Assembly: GCF_006716315.1 (NCBI RefSeq)
Contig: NZ_VFOV01000001.1
Location: 4,906,508-4,970,507, forward strand
Source: Nocardioides albertanoniae
Lineage (GTDB): Bacteria; Actinomycetota; Actinomycetes; Propionibacteriales; Nocardioidaceae
DNA length: 64,000 nucleotides
Direction of reading: 5' to 3'
In this document: piece after piece, positions 1 to 8,594 of the stretch
Numbering within the stretch: the first letter of the stretch is position 1
How the letters are laid out: each line of letters starts with the position of its first letter
Position numbers and translations under genes: made by a program
The notes under the pieces: model-generated
The model's input: only the letters and a program-made list of their open reading frames with translations
The model's database searches: none
What the model was told of the DNA's origin: nothing

Positions 1-1
1 C

Positions 2-430
2 CTGCTGCCGCAGGAGCGCATCTCGGTCGCCTCGATCGCGGTCGCCGCCGTCGAGCAGGTGCTCGAGCTCTCCCTCGACTACGCCCGCACCCGAGAGGCC
101 TTCGGCCGCCCCATCGGCCGCTTCCAGAACACCTCGTTCACGCTCGCCGAGATGGCCACCGAGGCCTACCTCGCCCGCCTCTTCCTCAACGACGCCGTCA
201 CCCAGCTCAACGCCGGCACCGCCGACACCGTGCTCGCGTCGATGGCGAAGTGGTGGACCACCGAGCTGCAGAAGAAGTTCGTCGACCAGGGCGTCCAGAT
301 CCACGGCGGCTACGGCTACATGATGGAATACCCGATCGCCAAGGCCTTCGTCGACAGCCGCATCCAGACCATCTACGGCGGCACCACCGAGGTGCAGAAG
401 CTGATCATCAGCCGCCACCTGGGGCTCTGA
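2..430 (+). CDS. Acyl-CoA dehydrogenase, C-terminal part (gene starts before the window)
   Basis: Open from the window edge, so only about 142 C-terminal residues are visible. They match the C-terminal helical domain of FAD-dependent acyl-CoA dehydrogenases, which introduce a C2-C3 double bond into acyl-CoA and pass electrons to ETF. The visible signatures are the DYARTREAFGRPIGRFQ segment, HGGYGYMMEYP and the closing IYGGTTEVQ motif, which contacts FAD and substrate. The chain ends normally at RHLGL and a TGA. Substrate chain length cannot be told from this part. A 120-bp spacer follows. Confidence 0.9.
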   Translation: MLPQERISVASIAVAAVEQVLELSLDYARTREAFGRPIGRFQNTSFTLAEMATEAYLARLFLNDAVTQLNAGTADTVLASMAKWWTTELQKKFVDQGVQIHGGYGYMMEYPIAKAFVDSRIQTIYGGTTEVQKLIISRHLGL

Positions 431-550
431 CCAAGGTCGTACGCAGCGGCGTCGGACGGGCTTCGGCTCGACCGACGCCGCTGTTCCGCATCTACACGCG
501 ATCCTGGTCGACGCGCGACGGGAGCCGATCACGTCTGTGAGCATGGGACC

Positions 551-952
551 GTGCCGATGTTCAAGACTCCGCAGATCGTGCTGTTCAGCAGCGATGTCGA
601 ACGTGCTGCGACCTTCTACAAGAGCGCGGGATTCAGCGAGCTCTTCCGAACCCCGACAGAGGGGACGCCCATACATATCGACCTCGAGCTCGACGGCTAC
701 CGCATCGGTGTGGCCAGCGAGGAGTCGACGCGAAACGACCATGAGATGGATCCGGTCGTCGCAGGTCAGCGGGCAGCCGTGATCTTGTGGACTGACGACA
801 CATCGATGGCCTACGAGCATCTTCAACGACTCGGGGCAAAGCCCGCGAAGGCGCCCTCACCGTGGCTCGGACGCCTCCTCATCGCATGGCTCGAGGATCC
901 TGACGGACATCTGATCCAGGTTGTGCAGCCAACACAGCCGTCGGAAGCGTGA
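551..952 (+). CDS. VOC (glyoxalase/bleomycin-resistance fold) family protein
   Basis: 133 residues with the vicinal-oxygen-chelate pattern: an N-terminal QIVLFSSDVERAATFYKSAGF strand-helix, a central IHIDLELDGYRIGV strand and a C-terminal half ending in ARLEDPDGHLIQV-like text (WLEDPDGHLIQVVQP). The single-domain length fits small metal-binding VOC enzymes or resistance proteins. The substrate is unknown. The start is GTG 551, or ATG 557, which is better spaced from the GGGA at 547. No operon partner is evident; proC lies downstream on the other strand. Confidence 0.75.
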   Translation: MPMFKTPQIVLFSSDVERAATFYKSAGFSELFRTPTEGTPIHIDLELDGYRIGVASEESTRNDHEMDPVVAGQRAAVILWTDDTSMAYEHLQRLGAKPAKAPSPWLGRLLIAWLEDPDGHLIQVVQPTQPSEA

Positions 953-1042
953 CCTCACGCATCCAGGAGACCGGCATCAGCCGAGGAATGGTCGTTTCGG
1001 CCCGCCACGACACCCGACGAGGACCCATATCGACCACTTTCG

Positions 1043-1831
1043 TCAGGAGAGCTCCTGGCTGCGTACGTAGGCGGCGCGGGTGGCCTCGAGGAAGGCCGCC
1101 CGCAGGCCGTTTTGCTCCAGCGCGCCCAGCGCGGCGGCGGTGGTGCCGCCGGGCGACGTGACCTGCTCGCGGAGGATGGCCGGGTGGGTGCCGCTCTTGA
1201 GCAGCTCGGCAGATCCGGCGAGCGTCTGGATGACGAGCGTGGTCGCATCGTCCCTGGTCAGACCCAGGTGGACGCCTGACTCGATCCAGGCCTCCGCCAT
1301 CAGGAAGACGTACGCCGGGCCCGACCCGCTCACAGCGGTGACCGCGTCGATCTGCGACTCGGGCACGGTCACGACCTTGCCGACCGCCTCCATCAGCTCA
1401 GCGGCCGCGGCGATCGACTCGGGGGTTGCCGAAGCGCCGCCCGCGACCGCCGACATGCCTTCGCCGACCAGGGCCGGGGTGTTGGGCATGACCCGCACGA
1501 CCGAGACGCCCTCGGGCACGGCCGGTTCCATCGCGGAGGTCGGCACGCCGGCGGCCAGCGAGACCACCGTGGCCCCTTCGCGCAGCGACGACGCGATCGA
1601 CTCCAGCGCCGGCACCACGCCGTAGGGCTTCACGCCCAGCACCACGATGTCGGACTCCGCGACGGCTTCGGCGGCGGGCAGCGTACGGATACCGTGCTTC
1701 TCGCGCAGCGCGGCCGCCTGCTCCTCGCGGGCCTCGACGACGATGACGCTCTCGGGCGCGTGTCCGGCCTCGAGAAGTCCGGCGAGGACAGCCCCGCCCA
1801 TGTTGCCTGCACCGATGATCGCGATCGTCAT
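1043..1831 (-). CDS. proC: Pyrroline-5-carboxylate reductase
   Basis: 262 residues, the usual ProC length. It catalyses the last step of proline synthesis, NAD(P)H reduction of pyrroline-5-carboxylate, in the cytosol. The N-terminal Rossmann motif is IAIIGAGNMG. The family signature VTSPGGTTAAALGALE lies near residue 220, and VRVMPNTPALVGEGMSA and AVSGSGPAYVF are also typical. The gene stands alone on the minus strand. The proline-degrading putA lies about 3 kb away but is not co-transcribed. Confidence 0.95.
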   Translation of the reverse strand: MTIAIIGAGNMGGAVLAGLLEAGHAPESVIVVEAREEQAAALREKHGIRTLPAAEAVAESDIVVLGVKPYGVVPALESIASSLREGATVVSLAAGVPTSAMEPAVPEGVSVVRVMPNTPALVGEGMSAVAGGASATPESIAAAAELMEAVGKVVTVPESQIDAVTAVSGSGPAYVFLMAEAWIESGVHLGLTRDDATTLVIQTLAGSAELLKSGTHPAILREQVTSPGGTTAAALGALEQNGLRAAFLEATRAAYVRSQELS

Positions 1832-1937
1832 GGTCGCAGTCTCTCAGAGCACCCTCGCGATTCCGCCCCGGCCGGCCTCCGGCGCTGCTAGTTTCGATAC
1901 CCGCCCCAGTAAGTGTCGCTGGTCATCGGGAGGCCAC

Positions 1938-3557
1938 ATGCGCATCCGTCGTACGTCCCTGCTTGCTGTGGTCGCCCTCGCGGCGACGTTCGCGATGACC
2001 GGGCCGCCGGCTTCGGCCGAGAGCGACCAACCCCGGCTGCCGACCCCGGAGTCGGAGGTCAACGTCACCGGAGAGCCGTTCACCGGCACCGCACCCGACG
2101 GCACCGTGCAGGGGCTGATCGACGCCCACAGCCACATGTTCATGCAGGACGGCATCGGCGGCGCGGCCGTGTGCGGGAAGGCCTGGTCGGAGGCCGGCAT
2201 CGCCGACGCTCTGCAGGACTGCCCCTCCCACGGCATCGCCGGTGAGACGGCGCTGCTGGAGAACCTCACCCGCACGGGCAGCCCGCTCGGTTTCCACGAC
2301 ACCACCGGCTGGCCCTCGTTCGCCGACTGGCCGGCCCACGACTCGCTGACCCACCAGCAGATGTACTACCGCTGGGTCGAGCGCGCCTGGCGCGCCGGCC
2401 AGCGCACGCTGGTGGTGCAGCTGACCAGCAACAAGGCGTTGTGCCAGATCAACCCGGGCACCAACCAGAGCTGCGACGAGATGACCGCGGTGCGCAAGCA
2501 GGCGCAGGACGCCTACGACACCCAGGCCTTCATCGACGAGCAGTACGGCGGCGAGGGGAAGGGCTGGTATCGGATCGTCACCGACCCCGGGCAGGCACGC
2601 GAGGTGATCGAGGACGGCAAGCTCGCCGTCGTGCTCGGCATGGAGACCTCGGAGCCGTTCGGCTGCTCCCAGAAGCTGCACCTGCCCTCCTGCACCCGCG
2701 CCAACATCGACGCGGGGCTCGACGAGCTGAAGTCGCTCGGCGTCTCCTCGATGTTCCTGTGCCACAAGTTCGACAACGCGCTGTGCGGGGTGCGCTACGA
2801 CAAGGGCACCACCGGGCTGCTGGTCAACGCCGGTCAGTTCCTCACCACCGGCACCTTCTGGACGCCGAAGTCCTGCGACCCCGGCCAGCCGCACGACAAC
2901 AACCCGCGTCTCGTCGAGCGGCCGAAGGAGCTCGACTGGCTCCCCCAGCCGCCGATCTACCCCTCCGGCACCGTCTGCAACCCCTACGGCCTCACCTCGC
3001 TGGGTGAGTACGCCCTGAACGGGCTGATCGAGCGCGGGATGATGGTCGAGGTCGACCACATGAGCGCCAAGGCCGCCGGCCAGGCCTTCGACATCCTCGA
3101 GGCCGCCGACTACCCCGGCGTGCTCGCCAGCCACTCCTGGATGGACGAGCGCTATCTCGACCGGCTCTACGCCCTCGGCGGCTTCTCCACGATCTACGGC
3201 CACAACACCGACCAGCTGCTGGAGGAGTACTCGCGGACCGCGCCGATCCGTGACCGCCACGGCGCCGGGATCGGGTTCGGCTTCGACATGAACGGCTTCG
3301 GAGGCACCCCGGGTCCTGCGAAGTCGCAGGTCACCTACCCCTTCCGCAGCGTCGTCGGCGACTCGATGATCGACCGCCAGGTCACCGGCCAGCGCATCTG
3401 GGACTACAACACCGACGGCGTCGCCCACTACGGGATGGTCCCCGACTACGTCGAGGACCTCCGCCTCACCGGAGGCCAAGACGTCATCGACGACCTCGTC
3501 CGCGGCCCCGATTCCTACCTGCGTACGTGGGCGGGGGCTCGGGCTGCGGCCGACTGA
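1938..3557 (+). CDS. Secreted membrane-dipeptidase-like (peptidase M19) metallohydrolase
   Basis: 539 residues from ATG 1938, which has a GGGAGG site 5 bases upstream. An N-terminal signal peptide (RIRRTSLLAVVALAATFAM, cleavage near ASA) implies export. The body resembles the amidohydrolase-fold M19 family: DAHSHMF at residue 62, a metal-type Glu in GMETSE, VDHMSAKAAG, LASHSW and a late GFDMNGFG aspartate. It is longer than classical dipeptidases (about 350-400 residues), with several extra Cys-containing insertions. Substrate is unknown; a dipeptide or D-amino-acid amide is the family norm. Its 3-prime end overlaps the convergent DoxX gene by 74 bp. Confidence 0.75.
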   Translation: MRIRRTSLLAVVALAATFAMTGPPASAESDQPRLPTPESEVNVTGEPFTGTAPDGTVQGLIDAHSHMFMQDGIGGAAVCGKAWSEAGIADALQDCPSHGIAGETALLENLTRTGSPLGFHDTTGWPSFADWPAHDSLTHQQMYYRWVERAWRAGQRTLVVQLTSNKALCQINPGTNQSCDEMTAVRKQAQDAYDTQAFIDEQYGGEGKGWYRIVTDPGQAREVIEDGKLAVVLGMETSEPFGCSQKLHLPSCTRANIDAGLDELKSLGVSSMFLCHKFDNALCGVRYDKGTTGLLVNAGQFLTTGTFWTPKSCDPGQPHDNNPRLVERPKELDWLPQPPIYPSGTVCNPYGLTSLGEYALNGLIERGMMVEVDHMSAKAAGQAFDILEAADYPGVLASHSWMDERYLDRLYALGGFSTIYGHNTDQLLEEYSRTAPIRDRHGAGIGFGFDMNGFGGTPGPAKSQVTYPFRSVVGDSMIDRQVTGQRIWDYNTDGVAHYGMVPDYVEDLRLTGGQDVIDDLVRGPDSYLRTWAGARAAAD

Positions 3558-3936
3558 ACCACCCGCCCCCGAACAAAGCCCAGAGGATGAGCACGGGCTG
3601 GAAGAACAGCCGGACCAGCCGCGCGCTGTCCGTGTCGAGACCGAACGCGTCGACGCCTTCGACATACTGCGCGATGTTGCCGGGGAAGACGGCCACGAAG
3701 AACGCGGCGAGCAGCGCCCCGACGAGACGGCGCTTGGCCGGCAGCAGGAGGAACGCCAGCCCGAGCCCGATCTCGACGACACCCGAGCCGAGCACCGTCA
3801 GATCCTCGTCGATGGGGAACCAGCCAGGCACCTGCGCCCGGAACTCCTGACGCAGGGTGGTCAGGTGCGCCACCCCGACGACCGTCATCGCCACACCCAG
3901 CAGGAGGCGCGCCACAGTGCGCGCGATCGAGATCAT
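3484..3936 (-). CDS. DoxX family membrane protein
   Basis: 150 residues with about four hydrophobic segments (LLLGVAMTVVGVAHL, LGSGVVEIGLGLAFLLL, LVGALLAAFFVAVFPGN, LVRLFFQPVLILWALFGGGW), the DoxX four-helix arrangement. The conserved PGN and the E in VVEIGLG are family-like. DoxX proteins are inner-membrane partners in redox or sulfur chemistry in some species; the role here is unknown. The basic, Arg/Gly-rich C-terminal tail is encoded entirely opposite the 3-prime end of the dipeptidase gene, so it may be a late extension. Confidence 0.8.
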   Translation of the reverse strand: MISIARTVARLLLGVAMTVVGVAHLTTLRQEFRAQVPGWFPIDEDLTVLGSGVVEIGLGLAFLLLPAKRRLVGALLAAFFVAVFPGNIAQYVEGVDAFGLDTDSARLVRLFFQPVLILWALFGGGWFSRPQPEPPPTYAGRNRGRGRGRR

Positions 3937-3967
3937 CGCTCCACTGTAGGAGCACCCCGCCCGTACG

Positions 3968-4141
3968 CCGAGTCGGCTCGTCCTAACCAGATCCCCCGCC
4001 GAGTCGGCTCGTTCTAACGAGCCGACTCGGCACTCATTCGTGTCAGGACGGGCCGACTCGACGCTGATTTCGGTCAGAGCGAGCCGACTCGACAGTTATT
4101 CGTGTCAGAACGAGCCGACTCGACGGCGATGGGGTCAGAAC
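3968..4141. repeat. Intergenic palindromic repeat array, family A, copy 1
   Basis: Tandem units of about 30-32 bp built on GAGCCGACTCGRC followed by a variable core and TCAGAAC-like text, starting near 4019, 4051, 4081 and 4112. They are preceded by inverted units at 3968 and 3998. Units 3998-4013 and 4016-4031 form a perfect 16-bp inverted repeat with a 2-base gap. The last unit runs into the putA stop codon. The same family recurs at 59739-59835. It resembles REP-type elements and could act as a putA terminator or mRNA end-stabiliser. Confidence 0.8.
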
Positions 4142-7100
4142 AGGCCTTGGGCCAGCTGGGTCGGCGATCCGAAGCGGTGGGCGGTGACGGAGACTGCCTG
4201 CTCGCGGAGGAAGGTGAGCAGCTCGACGCGGCCGGCCTCCAGCACGGGCTGGGCGTAGAGGGCGATGTCGACCCGGCCCCGGCTCGCGGCGGCGAAGACC
4301 TCGCGCGACCCACCGAGGAGACGTACGCGGCCGGGCGCATCGGCCCCCGCAAGCGTCGCTGTCCACGCGTCGGCATCCTCGACCACATAGGTGGCGCCGC
4401 TGGCGCGCACCAGCGCGACGACTCCGTCGTCGAGATCGGCCGCGACGGAGACCGTCACGGGAGCCTCCGCGGCGACGCCCGCGGCAACGACCCGGAGCAG
4501 GTGGGCGATCGGCCCGCCTTCGTAGCGGATCGTGACCGGCACCGTGGAGTAGCGCAGCACGTTGACCTCGGCGATCAGTCCGGAGACGTCGCGGGCGGTG
4601 CCGAACTCACGCGCCCACACGGCCGCGTCGGAGCCGGTGCCGCGCTCGAGCATCTCCATGTCGTCGAGCTGCAGGTCCTGGGCGCGGTCGACGAGAGCCT
4701 GGACGGCTGCCGACGGCGCGGCGAGCTCGGCGGCGGGCGCCGAGACCCAGTCGCTGAGCCCGACCAGGTAGTTGGGGCCGCCGGCCTTGGTGCCCGCCCC
4801 GACGGCCGATTTCTTCCAACCGCCGAAGGGCTGGCGGCGCACGATCGCACCGGTGATGCCGCGGTTGACGTAGGCGTTGCCCGCCTCGACCGAGGAGAGC
4901 CACGACGAGATCTCGCTCCGGTCGAGGGTGTGGATGCCGGCGGTGAGGCCGTAGTCGACCTGGTTCTGGATCTCGATGGCCTCCTCCAGCGAGTCGGCGG
5001 AGACGAGACCGAGCACCGGGCCGAAGTATTCGGTCAGGTGGAACTCGGAGCCGCGCTCGACCCCGGTCTTCACACCCGGCGACCAGAGCTTGCCGGTGTC
5101 GTCGAGCTGACGCGGCTTCACCAGCCACGACTCGCCGGGAGCGAGCGCGGTGAGCGCCTTCAGCAGCTTGCCGGAGGCGGGCTCGATGACCGGTCCGACC
5201 TGCACGGTCGCATCGGTCGGGTAGCCGACCTGGAGCGAGGTGACCGCGTCGATCAGCTGGTCGCGGAAGCGCCGCGAGTTGGCGACGGAGCCGACCAGGA
5301 TGCCCAGCGACGCCGCGGAGCACTTCTGCCCGGCGTGACCGAAGGCGGAGTAGACGAGGTCCTTGACCGCCAGGTCGAGGTCGGCGTCGGGAGTCACGAT
5401 GAGCGAGTTCTTGCCCGACGTCTCGGCCAGCAGCGGCACGTCGGGACGGAACGTACGGAAGAGCTCGGCGGTCTCGAACGCACCGGTCAGCACGAGCCGG
5501 TCGACCAGCGGCGACGCGATCAGCGCGCGACCGACCTCGTTCTCGGGCACGTGCACGAGGCGCAGCACCTCCTTCGGCACACCGGCAGCCCACAGGGTCT
5601 CGACCAGCACCGAGCCGCAGCGCTGAGCCTGCGGGGCCGGCTTGATCACGACGGCCGACCCGGCCGCGAGCCCCGCGGCGACGCCACCGGTCGGGATGGC
5701 GAGCGGGAAGTTCCACGGCGGTGTGACCAGCGTGAGCCGCACCGGCCGGTGACGCGCGCCGTCGACCTCGTCGAGCTCCTCGGCCAGGCTCGCGTAGTAG
5801 TTGAGGAAGTCGATCGCCTCGGAGACCTCGGGGTCGCCCTGGTCGAGCGTCTTGCCGCACTCCGAGGCTGCGACCTCGAGCCACTCGGCCCGGCGGTGCT
5901 CGACCTCGACCGCGGCGGCCCGCAGCACGGCGCCCCGCTCGGCACCGGTCTTGCTCGCCCAGTCGGCCTGCGCGCCGACGGCACCCTCGAGCACCGACTC
6001 GACGGCGTCCACCGAGGTCAGCGTGTGGTCGGCGACGAGCTGGTCACCCAACGTCGAGGACGCCACCCGCGCGGTGATCGCCTTGCCCCACGCGCGGTTG
6101 CCCGGCAGGTGGGGGTCGGTGTCGGGGGTGTTGTCGAAATCGACGAGCACCTCGTCGCTGACGGGCTGTCGCCGGTCCTGGGTGCGATTCGGCTCGGGCA
6201 CCGAGGAGTCGACGGCCGCCAGGGAGCGTACGAAACGGGTCTTCTCGCGCTCGAAGAGCGTCTCGGAGGTGTTGAGGTCGAAGACGGCCGACATGAAGTT
6301 GTCGGTGCTCGCGCCCTCCTCGAGACGACGCACGAGATAGGAGATCGCGACGTCGAAGGCCTTCGGGTGCACGACCGGCACGTAGAGCAGCAGGCTGCCG
6401 ACGGTCTCGCGCACGGCCTCGGCCTGGCCCTCGGCCATACCCAGCAGCATCTCGAACTCGACCGAGTCACGAACACCGCGCTGACCCGCGAGGATCCAGG
6501 CGTACGCCACGTCGAAGAGGTTGTGGCCGGCGACGCCGAGCCGCACGTTGTCCATCCGCTCGGGCGTCAGCGCCCAGGAGAGCACCCGCTTGTAGTTGGT
6601 GTCGGAGTCCTGCTTGGTCGACCACGTGGCGACCGGCCAGCCGTGCAGCGAGGCCTCGACCTGCTCCATCGGCAGGTTGGCGCCCTTGACCAGGCGCACC
6701 TTGATCGCCGCGCCGCCTCGCGCACGTCGCGCGGCCGACCACTCCTGAAGCCGCATCATCGCGCTCATCGCGTCTGGCAGGTAGGCCTGCAGCACGATGC
6801 CGGCCTCCAGGTCGGCCAGCTCGGGCAGGTCGAGGAGCCGCGTGAAGACGTCGATCGTCATGTCGAGGTCGCGATACTCCTCCATGTCGAGGTTGATGAA
6901 CTTCTTCGACCCGGCGGCCGACGACTTCGCCGCATAACGGTAGAGCGGGAGCAGCCGCTCGACGACGTGGGCGACCGCCTCGTCGTAGGCCCACGCCGAG
7001 TGCGGTGCGACCGGCGAGGAGACCTTCACCGAGACGTAGTCGACGTCGTCACGCTCGAGCAGCTTGCGGATGCCGGCCAGACGGTGGTCGGCCTCCTTCT

Positions 7101-7548
7101 GCCCCAGCACGGCCTCGCCGAGGAGGTTGATGTTGAGGTCGACCCCGCGCGCCCGGAGCTTCTCGACGGCCCGGCCGAGCTTGCGGTCGGTGGCGTCGAT
7201 GAGCAGGTGACCGACCATCTCGCGCAGCGCGCGACGCACCACGGGGATGACGAAGCCCGGCGCGACCATCGAGACCAGCGCGCCCAGCTTGAGGCCGAGG
7301 CGGAGGTGCCACGGCAGGAAGCCGGGGGTGTTGCGGGCGAGATCCTGGAGCGCGGCCGCCGCGGCACGGGGATCCTCGGGGCGGATCACGCGGTCGACGA
7401 AGCCGACGGTGAAGCCGAGGCCGGCGGGATCTTTGAGAACGTCGGCGAGGCGCTGAGCGGCGGGATCGGCCGGCTTGGTCGAAGCCGTCTCCAGCCAGCT
7501 GCGCACGAGGTGGTCGACCTCGTCGATGAGCGCGTCAGAGGTGGTCAT
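4135..7548 (-). CDS. putA: Bifunctional proline dehydrogenase / L-glutamate-gamma-semialdehyde dehydrogenase
   Basis: 1137 residues. The N-terminal half is the FAD-dependent PRODH barrel (for example KLGALVSMVAPGFVIP, DLNINLLGEAVLG, YVSVKVSS). From about residue 500 comes the NAD-dependent aldehyde dehydrogenase, with LAETSGKNS (catalytic Glu near 708) and GHAGQKCSAAS (catalytic Cys near 742). A C-terminal region of about 130 residues follows. It oxidises proline to glutamate through a channelled intermediate. It lacks the N-terminal DNA-binding domain of enterobacterial PutA, so regulation must be external. The divergent LysR gene 81 bp away is the obvious candidate. Confidence 0.95.
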   Translation of the reverse strand: MTTSDALIDEVDHLVRSWLETASTKPADPAAQRLADVLKDPAGLGFTVGFVDRVIRPEDPRAAAAALQDLARNTPGFLPWHLRLGLKLGALVSMVAPGFVIPVVRRALREMVGHLLIDATDRKLGRAVEKLRARGVDLNINLLGEAVLGQKEADHRLAGIRKLLERDDVDYVSVKVSSPVAPHSAWAYDEAVAHVVERLLPLYRYAAKSSAAGSKKFINLDMEEYRDLDMTIDVFTRLLDLPELADLEAGIVLQAYLPDAMSAMMRLQEWSAARRARGGAAIKVRLVKGANLPMEQVEASLHGWPVATWSTKQDSDTNYKRVLSWALTPERMDNVRLGVAGHNLFDVAYAWILAGQRGVRDSVEFEMLLGMAEGQAEAVRETVGSLLLYVPVVHPKAFDVAISYLVRRLEEGASTDNFMSAVFDLNTSETLFEREKTRFVRSLAAVDSSVPEPNRTQDRRQPVSDEVLVDFDNTPDTDPHLPGNRAWGKAITARVASSTLGDQLVADHTLTSVDAVESVLEGAVGAQADWASKTGAERGAVLRAAAVEVEHRRAEWLEVAASECGKTLDQGDPEVSEAIDFLNYYASLAEELDEVDGARHRPVRLTLVTPPWNFPLAIPTGGVAAGLAAGSAVVIKPAPQAQRCGSVLVETLWAAGVPKEVLRLVHVPENEVGRALIASPLVDRLVLTGAFETAELFRTFRPDVPLLAETSGKNSLIVTPDADLDLAVKDLVYSAFGHAGQKCSAASLGILVGSVANSRRFRDQLIDAVTSLQVGYPTDATVQVGPVIEPASGKLLKALTALAPGESWLVKPRQLDDTGKLWSPGVKTGVERGSEFHLTEYFGPVLGLVSADSLEEAIEIQNQVDYGLTAGIHTLDRSEISSWLSSVEAGNAYVNRGITGAIVRRQPFGGWKKSAVGAGTKAGGPNYLVGLSDWVSAPAAELAAPSAAVQALVDRAQDLQLDDMEMLERGTGSDAAVWAREFGTARDVSGLIAEVNVLRYSTVPVTIRYEGGPIAHLLRVVAAGVAAEAPVTVSVAADLDDGVVALVRASGATYVVEDADAWTATLAGADAPGRVRLLGGSREVFAAASRGRVDIALYAQPVLEAGRVELLTFLREQAVSVTAHRFGSPTQLAQGLF

Positions 7549-7604
7549 GCTCCCGAGTATGCGACCTGTATCACGTAAGATAAAGCGATGTTTCCTGAGG
7601 ATGA

Positions 7605-7622
7605 TTCATAAGCAGAGATGAA
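7605..7622. promoter_or_regulatory. Candidate LysR-type operator between putA and its divergent regulator
   Basis: TTCAT at 7605-7609 and ATGAA at 7618-7622 form an inverted repeat with an 8-base gap in the AT-richer spacer of 81 bp. The form T-N11-A fits LysR-type boxes. It lies just upstream of the LysR start at 7630, consistent with autoregulation and control of putA. Symmetry alone supports it. Confidence 0.4.
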
Positions 7623-7629
7623 CGTTTAG

Positions 7630-8562
7630 ATGCTCGACGTACGCCGCCTCCGACTGCTCGCGGAGCTCGCCGCCCGCGGCACCCTCGCCGAGGTCGCCGA
7701 GGCGCTCCACCAGAGCCCGTCGTCGGTCTCCCAGCAGCTCGGCCAGCTCGAGAAGGAGGTCGGGGTGCCGTTGCTGCGCAAGACCGGGCGACGGGTGCAG
7801 CTCACCGCTGCGGCCGAGGTGCTCGTCGAGCACACCACCGAGATCCTGGCCCGGCTCGAGGCGGCCGAGGCCGCGGTCACCGCGCTCGGCGACGAGACCG
7901 CCGGCACCGTGCGGGTCGCCGTCTTCCAGTCCGTCGCGCTCGCCTACATGCCGCAGGCCCTCGCCGACCTGACCCGCCGCCATCCGCGGCTGCGGGTCAT
8001 GCTCTCCCAGCGCGCACCCGAGCAGGCGCTCAACGACCTCGCCATGCGCGAGCTCGACCTGGTGGTCGCCGAGTTCTACCCCGACCACGGCGCTCCTCAC
8101 TTCGAGGGTGTCGACCGGCAGCCGCTCACCACCGACCGGCTCAGGCTCGCCGTGCCGCCCGCGGGATCGGGGCCGGCCTGGGACGCCATCACCTCTCTCG
8201 CCGATGCCGGCCGCGTGCCGTGGGCGATGGAGCCGCCGGGCACGGCGTCGCGTCACTGGATCGAGGAGCAGTGCCGCCGGGCGGGATTCGAGCCCGAGGT
8301 GCGCTACGAGACCGACGACGTCGAGGCCCATGTCGCGCTGGTCGAGTCCGGCAACGCCGTCGCCCTGCTCTCCGACCTCATGCGCGTGCGCCACCGCACG
8401 GCCGTGCGGCTCATCGAGCTGCCGGCGTCGCCTCGGCGCACGGTCTTCACTGCCACCCGCACCACCATCGCCGAGGATCCGGGGATCATCGCGTGCCGCG
8501 CGGCACTGGCCCGCGTCGTACCGCCCGACCTGACCCTGCCCGACCTGACCCTGCCCGGCTGA
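7630..8562 (+). CDS. LysR family transcriptional regulator, probably of proline catabolism
   Basis: 310 residues. An N-terminal winged HTH (RRLRLLAELAARGTLAEVAEAL then SPSSVSQQLGQLEKEVGVPLL) is followed by a periplasmic-binding-like effector domain from about residue 95. It is divergent from putA, the classic LysR arrangement, so proline or P5C is the likely effector by context. No clear Shine-Dalgarno sequence is seen before ATG 7630. The last residues, PDLTLPDLTLPG, are encoded by a short tandem repeat that also supplies the stop codon. Confidence 0.85.
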   Translation: MLDVRRLRLLAELAARGTLAEVAEALHQSPSSVSQQLGQLEKEVGVPLLRKTGRRVQLTAAAEVLVEHTTEILARLEAAEAAVTALGDETAGTVRVAVFQSVALAYMPQALADLTRRHPRLRVMLSQRAPEQALNDLAMRELDLVVAEFYPDHGAPHFEGVDRQPLTTDRLRLAVPPAGSGPAWDAITSLADAGRVPWAMEPPGTASRHWIEEQCRRAGFEPEVRYETDDVEAHVALVESGNAVALLSDLMRVRHRTAVRLIELPASPRRTVFTATRTTIAEDPGIIACRAALARVVPPDLTLPDLTLPG

Positions 8563-8592
8563 GCCTGCCCGGCTGAGCCTGCCCGGCTGACG
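8521..8592. repeat. Short tandem repeat spanning the 3-prime end of the LysR gene
   Basis: Two 15-bp units (CYGCCCGACCTGACC) at 8521-8550 are followed by three 14-bp units (CTGCCCGGCTGAGC or near) at 8551-8592. The in-frame TGA at 8560 lies in the first 14-bp unit. Unit number here sets the length of the protein tail and the gap to the convergent TetR gene, which ends at 8595. Confidence 0.85.
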
Positions 8593-8594
8593 GA

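Noticed and set aside
3968..4141. CRISPR-like array
   Set aside because: Units are palindromic, imperfect and directly abutting without unique spacers; there are no cas genes, and the family recurs elsewhere as an intergenic repeat.
4102..7578. Very long open frame opposite putA (about 1150 codons)
   Set aside because: It mirrors the putA frame, is a Gly/Arg/Asp/Val-rich translation with no domain, and arises from GC-rich third positions.
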